Source: Dokdonella sp041395345 (lineage in GTDB: Bacteria; Pseudomonadota; Gammaproteobacteria; Xanthomonadales; Rhodanobacteraceae). Taken from it: 64,000 bases of DNA. Both the position numbers and the translations under genes were made by a program. Each line of letters begins with the position of its first letter. Within the stretch, counting starts at the first letter, position 1. Shown piece after piece: positions 41,901-50,293 of the stretch. Location: the NCBI RefSeq assembly GCF_041395345.1, contig NZ_JAWLAR010000005.1, positions 1-64,000 on the forward strand. The letters are read 5' to 3'. Below the pieces are notes generated by a model. It saw nothing but the letters and a program-made list of their open reading frames with translations, searched no databases and had not been told where the DNA came from.

Positions 41901-43856
41901 TCAGGCCGAGTCATGCAGCACCGGCGGCAATGGACAATGCAGGGCGGCGCAAACCGTGCGCAGCAATTCCGCTTCGCTGACGCTGACCATGCCGTCGGCG
42001 CTGATGGCCTGGGTCAGGCCGCGAACGACCAGCTCCTTGGCCGCGGGCATGAGCATGTCCAGCTTCGGCAGCGCCCTGTCGAGCGCGCGGGCCCAATCCG
42101 CCGGCGGCGAAAACTCGGGCCTGGCTTCCGGCAGGACCTCGTGCAGGCCTAGCGCATAGGCGCGCCGTGCGCCTTGAAGGTCTTCATGTCCGTGTTCAGC
42201 CAGAATCGCGAACAGGTCGCTGATTTCCGCGGCAGCCTGACCAAGTTTCAACCGGCCCATGACGCGTGTGGCGGACGGATTCAATGCATCAATGACCTGG
42301 GTACCGACCAGCCGCGACAGACAGTATTCCTGCAGGCTGACGCGACCATCGGCATTGATCAGCTGACGCAGGACGATCACGAAGACCTGCAGCTGCGGGC
42401 GAGGATGTCGGCGCAGCGCGGGGAATGCCAGCGCCGCCAGTGGCAATCGCTGCATCGGATGCAATCCGGCAACCTGCTCGGCAAGAGCGAGCACGTTCGA
42501 GGCCGTGCCGGAATCGTGATAGTGCTCGACCAGCTCGACCTGCTGCGCGCGAACCTGGGGCTCCTCATTGAGCAACAACGCGTAGACGACCTGCATGGCC
42601 TGGTCACGCGAATGCGCCGCAGCGGCCAGCGCTTGCGGGATCGACATGCTCAGTTCGGCTGCGGCCCGGTAATCCCCGGTATCCGGATGACCCACCTGTT
42701 CCGATACATGGTTGGCCGAAAGATGCAGTCGCGCGCCATGCGCGGGCAATCCTTCACCGCGCCCACGGGCCTGTGCGACGACTGCTGATCGGGCGGGAGC
42801 AAAACCGGACAGCGAAACGTTGCTGGCGTCGAGCTCTCCGACCCTGACAGGTTGCGACCAGTCCGCTGCAATGTCGGCGAATTCGGCCGGATCGAATTGC
42901 GGTTGCAGGCGGCGGATGCGGTCGGTCAGCCTGGGATGCGTGGCGAACATTGCCGAATAGCCGACGCCGTCTCCGAACAGCATGTGGGCGACTTCCTCGC
43001 CGTTCTGATGGGTCAGCTTCGAGCCTTCGCCGAGTCCGCCAATCTTCTTGAGCGCACCGGCAATGCCTTCGGTCTGCCGGGTGAACTGGACCGCCGATGC
43101 GTCGGCCAGGTATTCGCGCTGGCGCGATACCGATGCCTTGATGATGCGCGCGAAAAACACGCCGATGTATCCGATCACGACCATGGCGACACCGAGGATG
43201 ACAATGCCGCCGCTGTCCCGACTGCGCGAGTGTCCCGACGCCTGCGCAATCTTGCGACCGACAATGGCGATGACGAGGATTCCGAAGGCGACGCCCATCA
43301 GGCGAATGTTCAAACGCATGTCGCCGTTCAGCACATGGCTGAATTCATGCGCGATGACACCCTGCAACTCTTCTCGTGTCAGTTTGTCGAGACAGCCCTG
43401 GGTGACGGTAATGGCGGCATCGGCTGTCGTGTACCCCGAAGCGAATGCATTGATCGCCTGTTCTTCTTCCAGCACGAATACTTCCGGCACCGGTACGCCG
43501 GAGGCGATGGCGATTTCCTCGACCACGTTGCGCAACCGGCGATAGGCGAAATTCGTGGTGTCCTCGGGAACCGCAACGGCGCCGAGTTGCATGGCGACCG
43601 CGCTGCCGCCACCGCTCAGCGTCGAGATGCGATAGAGCGTCGCCAGTCCGATCACGAGCAGCACGCCCGCGCTGGTGGCCAGCAAGGCGCCCACGTTGAG
43701 GCCGGGCTCTCCGGCCGGAGCTTCGCGTACGAGGCCAAGCGCAACCATCATGACGGCGTCGATTGCGACCACGATGCAGACGACGGCCAACGTGAACAGC
43801 ACGATCATGCGTCGCGTCTGTTTGCGCGCCAATTCCTGGTGGGCGAAGAAATTCAA
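41901..43856 (-). CDS. HtpX-like M48 metallopeptidase with TerB-like C-terminal part
   Basis: 651 residues, about twice the HtpX length. Two N-terminal transmembrane helices are followed by the M48 domain with zinc motif HEFSH (170-174) and the third ligand region SRQREYLADASAVQFTR; two more hydrophobic segments lie between them. The C-terminal 300 residues contain two segments with acidic DG motifs, LINADGRVSLQEYCLSRLV and AISADGMVSVSEAELLRTV, like the TerB/tellurite-resistance helical fold. It follows the lemA gene after 67 bases on the same strand; LemA plus HtpX-like peptidase is a recurrent pair. Role in membrane-protein quality control is inferred. Confidence 0.9.
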   Translation of the reverse strand: MNFFAHQELARKQTRRMIVLFTLAVVCIVVAIDAVMMVALGLVREAPAGEPGLNVGALLATSAGVLLVIGLATLYRISTLSGGGSAVAMQLGAVAVPEDTTNFAYRRLRNVVEEIAIASGVPVPEVFVLEEEQAINAFASGYTTADAAITVTQGCLDKLTREELQGVIAHEFSHVLNGDMRLNIRLMGVAFGILVIAIVGRKIAQASGHSRSRDSGGIVILGVAMVVIGYIGVFFARIIKASVSRQREYLADASAVQFTRQTEGIAGALKKIGGLGEGSKLTHQNGEEVAHMLFGDGVGYSAMFATHPRLTDRIRRLQPQFDPAEFADIAADWSQPVRVGELDASNVSLSGFAPARSAVVAQARGRGEGLPAHGARLHLSANHVSEQVGHPDTGDYRAAAELSMSIPQALAAAAHSRDQAMQVVYALLLNEEPQVRAQQVELVEHYHDSGTASNVLALAEQVAGLHPMQRLPLAALAFPALRRHPRPQLQVFVIVLRQLINADGRVSLQEYCLSRLVGTQVIDALNPSATRVMGRLKLGQAAAEISDLFAILAEHGHEDLQGARRAYALGLHEVLPEARPEFSPPADWARALDRALPKLDMLMPAAKELVVRGLTQAISADGMVSVSEAELLRTVCAALHCPLPPVLHDSA

Positions 43857-43923
43857 CGCCGTTACCCCGATGCCGGCGATCCGCGTTCGCCTGCCAGCGC
43901 TGGCAGGCGACCCGCAGGCACCT

Positions 43924-44511
43924 TCAAGTAAAGGAGACCTTCACGGCTTCGCGCTTCTCCGGCGCATCAATCTCGAGCAACTGGGCCGGCTGGAAGCTGA
44001 ACATGTTGGCGACGATCGAGCTGGGAAACACCTCGCGGGCATTGTTGTAGCTCATGACCGAGTCGTTATAGGCCTGACGCGCAAAGGCGACCTTGTTCTC
44101 GGTGGTGGTCAGTTCCTCGCTGAGCTGCATCATGTTCTGGTTGGCTTTCAGATCCGGATAGGCCTCGGACAATGCAAACAGCTTGCCCAGGGTCTGGCTC
44201 AATACGTTTTCCGCCCCGGACAACTGCTGCATCGCCTGCGGATCGCCCGGGTTGGCCTTTGCGGCAGAAAGCCCCGAAACGGCCGAATTTCTTGCGAGAA
44301 TGACGGCTTCCAGAGTCTCTTTCTCATGTTTCATGTAACCCTTGGCGGTCTCGACGAGATTCGGAATCAGGTCGTAGCGCCGGGTCAGTTGAACATCGAT
44401 CTGGGCGAAAGCGTTCTTGTAGGCATTCCTGGACGTGACCAGTCCGTTGTAGATACCGATCGCATAAAAAGCGAAAATCACAATGACGACAAGAAGTATC
44501 AGGAAACTCAT
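43924..44511 (-). CDS. lemA: LemA-family protein
   Basis: 195 residues. One N-terminal transmembrane helix (MSFLILLVVIVIFAFYAIGI) precedes a four-helix LemA domain: YNGLVTSRNAYKNAFAQIDV, LTRRYDLIPNLVETAKGYMK and FPSSIVANMFSFQPAQLLEI are hallmark segments. The ATG at 44511 has GGAG nine bases upstream; the ten-residue in-frame extension is not supported. It is upstream of and presumably co-transcribed with the HtpX-like peptidase. Only 33 bases separate it from the divergent serine hydrolase gene, so the two promoters must overlap or lie inside coding sequence. Confidence 0.94.
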   Translation of the reverse strand: MSFLILLVVIVIFAFYAIGIYNGLVTSRNAYKNAFAQIDVQLTRRYDLIPNLVETAKGYMKHEKETLEAVILARNSAVSGLSAAKANPGDPQAMQQLSGAENVLSQTLGKLFALSEAYPDLKANQNMMQLSEELTTTENKVAFARQAYNDSVMSYNNAREVFPSSIVANMFSFQPAQLLEIDAPEKREAVKVSFT

Positions 44512-44544
44512 GGCTTTGTTCTCCACGACTACGCAATACAACGT

Positions 44545-45855
44545 ATGATTTCGAGCATAGCATGTGCTAGCAATGCTTCACGGTCGCCCGCATTGAAACT
44601 GTCCCTTATTCCGCTCCTGATTGTCACCCTGCTGAGCCATGCCTGCCTGCCCCGGGAAGTGCATGCAGCGCCGGTCGGCTCTGCAGGGGCCCAGGCGCCC
44701 GCCTCCACGGTGACGAGCAGGCCCAGGCCCGACGCCGAGACCGCCTCGATCGCCGAGGATTTCAATCGCTGGGTCGACCGGATCGAGCAATCCGGGAAGG
44801 TATCCGGATTTGCCGTGGCCGTGGTCAACAAGGATCAGGTCGTGCTCGAGCGCGGCGTGGGCTATGCGAACTGGACCACCCGGGAAAAAGTCGAGCCGGA
44901 CACCGTCTTTCGGCTGGCATCGCTTTCAAAGGCTTTTGCAACCACGCTGACCGGCCTGCTTGTCGAAGATGGATTGTTGAGCTGGAACACGCGAATCTCC
45001 AGCGTGCTGCCTACCTTTGCCCTGGCCGACGCCGACAGCAGTACCAAACTGACCGTCGAGGACATCCTCAGCCACCGCGTGGGTCTGCCGCACAACACTT
45101 ACGACAATCTGCTCGAGCAGGACGAGCCCTACCCGCTTCTGGTCGAGCGACTCAGCGAAGTGAAGCTCTCCTGTCCGGCCGGTGACTGCTATGCCTACCA
45201 GAACGTGGCCTTCAGCCTGATTGGCGACGTCACCTACGCGCTAACCGGCGATTTCTTCTATCACGAAGTGGAGAAGCGGATCTTTCACCCGCTTGGCATG
45301 CAGTCGGCGACTTATGGGCGTGATGCGCTGGAGAGCTCGCGCCACTGGGCGCGTCCGCATCGGCGTGCAGGCAGCAAGTGGAAGCCCTTCATGCCCAACG
45401 AAGTCTATTATCGGATGCCGCCAGCGGCCGGGGTCAATGCCAGCCTGCGCGACATGGAGCAATGGTTGATTGCACAGATGGGCGGACGTCCGGACGTACT
45501 GTCTCCGACCCTGCTGAACGAACTGCAGACGCCCCTGGTGCAGACGCCGCACGACCTCCGCTCGACGCCCTGGCGTCGAGGGCGACTGGAAGATGCCCAG
45601 TACGCGCTGGGTTGGCGCATCTATGACTATGCGGGTGAGGAACTCATCTTCCATGCCGGTGCCGTGCAGGGCTATCGTGCCATGATCGGCTTTCTGCCAA
45701 AGCAGAAATTTGGCGTTGTCATGCTCTGGAACTGCGAATCCGCCGCACCGGCCGGACTGATGCCGATGTTGCTCGATCGTTATCTGGGTCTGCCGGCCGT
45801 GGACTGGGCCGGTGTAGGGAAGGCCGTGAAGCTGCGCAACAACGGCGGCGGCTGA
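44545..45855 (+). CDS. Exported serine hydrolase of the beta-lactamase/PBP fold
   Basis: 436 residues. A signal-like hydrophobic stretch (LIPLLIVTLLSHACLP) precedes a class C beta-lactamase/esterase-type domain. The catalytic SxxK is Ser126-Leu-Ser-Lys129 (RLASLSKAF), the Tyr motif is YQN (CYAYQNVAF), and the third motif reads HAG (IFHAGAVQG) where true beta-lactamases have KTG. It is therefore more likely an esterase, amidase or peptidase than a resistance enzyme. An open frame continues upstream to 43675 but is antisense to lemA and not protein-like, so the ATG at 44545 is used. Confidence 0.88.
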   Translation: MISSIACASNASRSPALKLSLIPLLIVTLLSHACLPREVHAAPVGSAGAQAPASTVTSRPRPDAETASIAEDFNRWVDRIEQSGKVSGFAVAVVNKDQVVLERGVGYANWTTREKVEPDTVFRLASLSKAFATTLTGLLVEDGLLSWNTRISSVLPTFALADADSSTKLTVEDILSHRVGLPHNTYDNLLEQDEPYPLLVERLSEVKLSCPAGDCYAYQNVAFSLIGDVTYALTGDFFYHEVEKRIFHPLGMQSATYGRDALESSRHWARPHRRAGSKWKPFMPNEVYYRMPPAAGVNASLRDMEQWLIAQMGGRPDVLSPTLLNELQTPLVQTPHDLRSTPWRRGRLEDAQYALGWRIYDYAGEELIFHAGAVQGYRAMIGFLPKQKFGVVMLWNCESAAPAGLMPMLLDRYLGLPAVDWAGVGKAVKLRNNGGG

Positions 45856-45994
45856 GGGCGCTTGTTCGGCGTCGCCTGGATGCGACTGATGACCTATTCA
45901 CGCCGTCGACATGATTGCCGTAGCATAGTGGGCCGCTCGACGCTGAGCTTTGGACCGCCACCGCCGGAATTCGTGATCTGCCAGGAGGCCTTGC

Positions 45995-46621
45995 GTGCTG
46001 ATAGCCGAGCAACTCATGTTGTTGTGCATCGATCCGCAGCGAGGCGAAGTCGATGCGTCACAGACGCATGTGGACATGAACGCCCTCGCTGCCGCCGCAT
46101 TGATTCTGGATCTCGCTGAGCAGCGCAGGTTGCGCTACAAGAGCGGCCATGTCGCCATTGAGGGCCTGCTTCCCACCACGCATCCGCAATTGGCGCATGC
46201 CGCCGAGGTCCTCGCCGGGCCGACCAATGGATTGCGCATGGGCGCCGCGATCGAGCTGCTTGTTGCGCGCCTGAATCCGGTCTGCAAACACTTGCTGGAA
46301 AGTCTTTTCCGGCGCGACGTGCTGCATCGCGCACGCGCTTCGTGGTGGCCGTGGAGCCGGGTCTATTTTCCACTGCGCTCGCTGCAGGCGCGCAATGAAG
46401 CCATCGCCCAGTTGCACAAGGCAGCCACGGAGGATTCGATCACCCTGCGCGGACTCGGATTGCTGGTGCTGACCGACTTCGCCGGCCAGCTGGCGGCAAG
46501 CCTCGCGGGCGACGCTCATGAAGCAGCCGCACAGAAGCTTCTGCATCTGACCAGGGAGCCGGTCGGTGACGAACCGGTGCACGACTTGCTCGTGCACCTG
46601 CGTCGCAGCCTGCTTGGCTAG
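45995..46621 (+). CDS. GPP34 (GOLPH3-like) family protein
   Basis: 208 residues from a GTG six bases after a strong AGGAGG. The order MLIAEQLMLLCIDPQRGEVD, ALAAAALILDLAEQRRLRYK, ALHKAAT-like helices and ITLRGLGLLVLTDFAGQLAA matches the GPP34 family. Eukaryotic GOLPH3 binds phosphatidylinositol 4-phosphate on Golgi membranes; bacterial members have no established role. It stands alone between the serine hydrolase and a convergent TonB-domain gene. Confidence 0.85.
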   Translation: MLIAEQLMLLCIDPQRGEVDASQTHVDMNALAAAALILDLAEQRRLRYKSGHVAIEGLLPTTHPQLAHAAEVLAGPTNGLRMGAAIELLVARLNPVCKHLLESLFRRDVLHRARASWWPWSRVYFPLRSLQARNEAIAQLHKAATEDSITLRGLGLLVLTDFAGQLAASLAGDAHEAAAQKLLHLTREPVGDEPVHDLLVHLRRSLLG

Positions 46622-46641
46622 GCAGGCTGCGCAAGCCGGAT

Positions 46642-47643
46642 TCAGCCGCCCAGCTTGAACTCGATTCGACGGCGGACGGTCGAGCTGACCGGGACTCCGT
46701 TCTCGAGGCGTGGCGTGAACTTGGTTCGCTCGATCGAACGAACGGCTTCGCGGTCGAATACGCGCTGCGGGTCCGAGGCTGTCACTCTTGCGTTTTCCAC
46801 TGTGCCATCCGCAGTCACGGTGAACTCGACTTCGACCCAGCCCTCTTCACGATTTCTTGCAGCCTGGGTCGGATAAGTCGGTGCGACCGGGGTGACCACT
46901 TCGACATCGCGCGTCTCGCCTTGCGGCTGCGGCGGCGGCGCAGGAGCCGGGGTGGGCGCGGGCGGCGGAGCAGCGACCGGTGGCGGCGGTGGAGCGGCGG
47001 CGGCCGAGGCAGCGGCGGCAGCAGCTTCGGCTGCCGCGACTTCTTCCTCCGTCGGCGGGGCGGGTGTCGGCGGCGGAGTCGGAGCGGCTGCGGCTGCGGC
47101 GGCCTGGGCTTCCTGCTGTTCGATCTGTCTTCTTCTCGAGTCCAGCTTGCTGCGCAGAATGGTCAGCGTGTAGTTGCTTGGATCCGCCTTGGCCAGCGAT
47201 TCGATAATCCTGTTGGCTTCGTCGAGGTTGCCCTGAATGATTTCCTGCTCGGCAGTACCACTGGCGAACGGAAACAGTTCGCGCAAGGCCTCACTCGCGC
47301 CCGAATTCTCCGGGTCCTTCTCGAGGATCGCCAGATAGTATTCCAGTGCGTTGTTGCCTCCCGGGGCAACCATGCGCTGCTCGGACATTGCCTTGCGCGC
47401 CTCGCGATAGAGCTGATCGATTGACAACTCCTCGACTGCCGGAGAGACCGTCGGTGCAGCTGACTCGGCACCGGGCGTTGTGGCTCCTGGCGTGGTCGCA
47501 ACCGGCGCTGGAGCGGCTGCCTCCTGCCGACCCAGAAACCACCAGGCAGCACCCGCAGCAGCGGCAATGACCAGGACGATGATGATGATCATCGGCGCAG
47601 CAGAGCCACGCTGGGATCGCTTGTCGAACGGATTTGATTTCAT
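46642..47643 (-). CDS. TonB-family energy transducer-like protein
   Basis: 333 residues from the ATG at 47643. One N-terminal transmembrane helix (PMIIIIVLVIAAAAGAAWWF) is followed by a helical region of TPR-like character (about residues 75-170), a long Ala/Pro-rich spacer, and a C-terminal TonB domain (TYPTQAARNREEGWVEVEFT, DREAVRSIERTKFTPRLENG). It could couple proton-motive force to an outer-membrane receptor, but the helical insert and lack of ExbBD neighbours make a non-canonical role possible. The 40 in-frame residues upstream lack protein-like character. Confidence 0.88.
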   Translation of the reverse strand: MKSNPFDKRSQRGSAAPMIIIIVLVIAAAAGAAWWFLGRQEAAAPAPVATTPGATTPGAESAAPTVSPAVEELSIDQLYREARKAMSEQRMVAPGGNNALEYYLAILEKDPENSGASEALRELFPFASGTAEQEIIQGNLDEANRIIESLAKADPSNYTLTILRSKLDSRRRQIEQQEAQAAAAAAAPTPPPTPAPPTEEEVAAAEAAAAAASAAAAPPPPPVAAPPPAPTPAPAPPPQPQGETRDVEVVTPVAPTYPTQAARNREEGWVEVEFTVTADGTVENARVTASDPQRVFDREAVRSIERTKFTPRLENGVPVSSTVRRRIEFKLGG

Positions 47644-48097
47644 GATGGCCAGGCGCTCCAATATTGCAGGACAGTGCATTCGCTCTCGCGAGTAACGCGC
47701 CTGCAGCGGTATCGAAGAAAACTGGGACCTGCCCCGGGCGCGTCGTCTACCTCGAATACGCATGCAATTCCCAAGCCAGATTTGGCCGCGGACCTGCGAA
47801 ACCCGTCACTGTTTTCCCCTTCAATCCGGTCGAAAGCCGCTGCGAACCGGATTGTGCCCCCTGCTGCAATCGCCACTCACCTTGCGGACTCAGGAACGAT
47901 AGCGCATTCCGGCGCGGGGTGTCACACCCGGTGCAGCCCGTTCGTGCAGGCTTCACAGATAGCGGCCCGAATGGCCCCCGCATGTAACCCGCGCCGCCCG
48001 TCCATGCTGGCTTCAGGAGGCCCGTGCAAGGATGGTGACACATCAAACCCGCCGACCCTGGCTTTCAGGGCCGGCATTCCACCAAGAGGATCCAGCC
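47644..48097. other. Divergent intergenic region with two inverted repeats
   Basis: 454 bases between the TonB-domain gene and the DUF883 gene. CAATCCGGT (47822-47830) is mirrored by ACCGGATTG (47846-47854), a perfect 9-bp stem with a 15-nt loop. A compact palindrome GGGTGTCACACCC (47917-47929) could be an operator. No open frame here resembles a protein, and no clear promoter pair is visible. Confidence 0.5.
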
Positions 48098-48418
48098 ATG
48101 AGTACTCCTTCCAACGCCGAACGCAAGACCCTTGACGATGCCGCAGAGGCCGCCAACCACGCAGCAAGCAAGGTGGCAGGAAAGATCAGCAGCAAGCTGA
48201 ACGAAGCCGCCAGCAGCGCGAGCCGCTTCAGCGACAAGCTGCGCAGCAATGGTGCTGCGCTGCAAGAAGAGCTGACTGCCGCCGGCGAACGTTTCGGAGA
48301 CGGCGCAAAACGTCTCGGAGCGGTGACCTCGGATCAGATTCGAACACACCCTCTGGCCGCTGTCGGAATTGCTGTCGCCGTGGGATACGTAGCGGCTCGA
48401 CTGCTGCGTCGTCGCTGA
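48098..48418 (+). CDS. DUF883 (YqjD/ElaB-like) membrane-anchored protein
   Basis: 106 residues. A long helical, charged and Ala-rich segment (TLDDAAEAANHAASKVAGKI, SSKLNEAASSASRFSDKLRS) ends in a C-terminal transmembrane helix HPLAAVGIAVAVGYVAARLL followed by Arg residues, exactly the YqjD/ElaB pattern. In E. coli these are inner-membrane proteins that associate with ribosomes in stationary phase. AGAGGA lies seven bases before the ATG. First of three genes in a yqjDEK-like unit. Confidence 0.9.
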   Translation: MSTPSNAERKTLDDAAEAANHAASKVAGKISSKLNEAASSASRFSDKLRSNGAALQEELTAAGERFGDGAKRLGAVTSDQIRTHPLAAVGIAVAVGYVAARLLRRR

Positions 48419-48428
48419 GTTCCGCCGC

Positions 48429-48881
48429 ATGGACCCTGCCGAGCCGGCGAATCAGGCTCAATCAGAATCCGCGCCTGATTCTCTGGTGGACAGCGCCATG
48501 CAGGCGCTGCGCGGAGCGCTTGAAGTTGCGGAAGCTTCGCTGACACTGCTGCGTGCCGAGCTCCGGCTTGCGCGCAGCAGTGCGCTGTCGATCGTCTGGC
48601 TCGGCTTCGCCCTGGTTTTCTTTGGCGTGGGCGCCTGGCTCGCCACGACTTTCGGCCTCGCGCTGGCCATCCACGCGCTGTCCGGAAGTCTTCTGCTCGG
48701 CGTCGGCACCGTTGCTGCCGCCAATCTTGCCGGTGCAGCGTGGGTACTTCATTCGATGCGCCGCTGCTGGCGAGACATGAGCCTGCCTCGCACCCGCGCA
48801 TTGCTGGTGTCACCCCGTTCGGCGGAGTCGAGGAATGCCGTTGCAGTGCGCGACTCCGACGAGTCGGGAGCTTCGACATGA
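48429..48881 (+). CDS. YqjE-like (holin-family-named) membrane protein
   Basis: 150 residues with two transmembrane helices (ALSIVWLGFALVFFGVGAWL and GSLLLGVGTVAAANLAGAAW) after an amphipathic N-terminus (DSAMQALRGALEVAEASLTL). Databases often call such proteins phage holin family, but position after a DUF883 gene and before a YqjK-like gene identifies the chromosomal yqjE arrangement; there is no phage context. Its stop overlaps the next start (ATGA, 48878-48881). Confidence 0.85.
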   Translation: MDPAEPANQAQSESAPDSLVDSAMQALRGALEVAEASLTLLRAELRLARSSALSIVWLGFALVFFGVGAWLATTFGLALAIHALSGSLLLGVGTVAAANLAGAAWVLHSMRRCWRDMSLPRTRALLVSPRSAESRNAVAVRDSDESGAST

Positions 48882-49210
48882 GTCTCTCGCAAAGACGAAA
48901 GATTGCCGACAACGCCGCCGCAGCGCTGCTGGCGCAGCGCACACGGCTCTCCGTTCACTACAGCGGATTGCATGACACTCTCGATCGATGGCGCCCGACC
49001 CTCCTGATTGGCAGCGGTCTGACTTGCGGTTACCTTCTTGGCAGGCGCCAGACCGCCCGACTTGCATCCGCTGCAGTCTCGCTCGCCAGTCTCGCCATGA
49101 GCGTGATGCGCACTCCTCTCGGACCGCTGGCCATGTCAGCCCTGCTCGGCAACCGAATCAGAGCGGCTCAACGGAAGCCCGATTCAGCGGATTCCAGCAA
49201 CGCCGGCTAA
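48878..49210 (+). CDS. YqjK-like small protein
   Basis: 110 residues. It begins SLSQRRKIADNAAAALLAQR, is basic, and has two weakly hydrophobic stretches (TLLIGSGLTCGYLLG and AAVSLASLAMSVM). Similarity to YqjK is loose and the assignment rests mainly on gene order (third in a yqjDEK-like unit) and the 4-nt overlap with the preceding gene. Function unknown. Confidence 0.78.
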   Translation: MSLSQRRKIADNAAAALLAQRTRLSVHYSGLHDTLDRWRPTLLIGSGLTCGYLLGRRQTARLASAAVSLASLAMSVMRTPLGPLAMSALLGNRIRAAQRKPDSADSSNAG

Positions 49211-50293
49211 GGTCGCTGCAGCCGCACGCAAGAGCATGCTGCCTGCCCCAACGATCCCGGACTCTGCGTGCAAAGGCCGCCAGGCTCGAATGGCGAGGTG
49301 CGCACGTCGAGTGACTTCGAGACAAATTCTCTGTGCCCGGACAATTCAGGGTCGAACGGAAGGGATCGCACTGTCGTTGTTGGCATCGAATGCCCGAGCC
49401 CGTTTCCTCCACCACACACACCGGCAACTCTGCGTCAACCTGAGTGGCTTCCCGTTTCCCGCAGACTGACTCGATGCTGCTGCGGCGGCCAGCGCCCGTC
49501 ATCGCGGTCCTGGATCTTGAGCTCGTCGATTCACCGGACCGGATTCATTCGGCAAACCCTCAGTGTGTGTCTGCACACCTCCGCCACCAGGCTTCCGACT
49601 GCGAACGGTCCCCAACGAGGCCTGCAACTGCCCTGCAGGGTCGGCAATTTCGCAGACGTGTCCGCACTTCGGCGCAGCCGTAGCCTTTCCGTGCGCGACA
49701 AATCCGGACGCGTCCGACAGACGCGTGCTGTTCCGCGACCAGGACGTTTTCAGAAGCGGGGCAATCAGGACGATGGCTCTGACCAGGCGAGATGGGACAA
49801 GATGCGCATCTTGGCGCCATCGGCAGACACCCTCGCGGGTGTACTCGCCGATGCCTCGGCAGGGCAGACTGGAATCCTGGTGTTCGCCGCCTCGGACAGG
49901 GCTCGGCATTCGAGCCGCAGAAAATCAATGTGAATGGATTCGAAAACCACCATGGCAGAACGAAATCCTGCAACGCCACGCCGACGATGCGGCGTATTGC
50001 CGACACAGGAAATCTTCGGAGTCTTCGTGGCATCGTCAGGCGGAACCGGAATCCGCCAGCTACCGTTTGATCGAACAATGCGGGTTGCCAAACCTGCGTC
50101 TTGTTCCCTGAAGCCTGTTTCCGAAATCTCTCCCTGCGCTGGGCATTCCACAGGGAGAGCAGTCCGGTTGCAAGATCCGTGAAGCTTGTTTACCTGCACT
50201 TGGTGTGCAGTGACTCTGTACTGCCTTGCATCAAAGTGGTGATGCGCGGCGTCCAGTCAATGGCCGGCCGCAGAGGCGGCCGGCCCGAAGAAA
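49211..50293. other. 1.1-kb region without a convincing gene
   Basis: Several open frames exist on both strands but their translations are rich in Arg, Ser, Cys and Pro with no domain or motif, and they overlap each other, so none is called. Base composition looks somewhat less GC-rich than the flanks. The only clear structure is the strong hairpin at 50262-50285 next to the MetJ-fusion gene. The stretch may be decayed coding DNA, a long 3' region, or hold small RNAs. Confidence 0.5.
50262..50285 (-). terminator. Strong GC hairpin after the MetJ-fusion gene
   Basis: GGCCGGCCGC (50262-50271) pairs perfectly with GCGGCCGGCC (50276-50285) around a 4-nt loop. It begins eight bases beyond the stop codon at 50294-50296. 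There is no U-run in the minus-strand direction, so it may act with Rho or as an RNA-stabilising hairpin. Confidence 0.55.

Noticed and set aside
43675..44544. Upstream extension of the serine hydrolase frame
   Set aside because: It would overlap lemA in antisense over 590 bases and adds sequence unlike a signal peptide or known domain; the ATG at 44545 leads directly into a hydrophobic leader.
44545..45855. Antibiotic-resistance beta-lactamase
   Set aside because: SxxK and YxN are present, but the KTG motif is replaced by HAG, which points to a general serine hydrolase.
48429..48881. Phage holin and thus a prophage remnant
   Set aside because: The protein fits YqjE and sits between YqjD-like and YqjK-like genes; no phage genes adjoin.
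49268..49933. Plus-strand open frame of 221 codons after the yqjDEK-like unit
   Set aside because: No domain, no good Shine-Dalgarno, composition typical of translated non-coding GC-rich DNA, and competing frames on the other strand are equally long.
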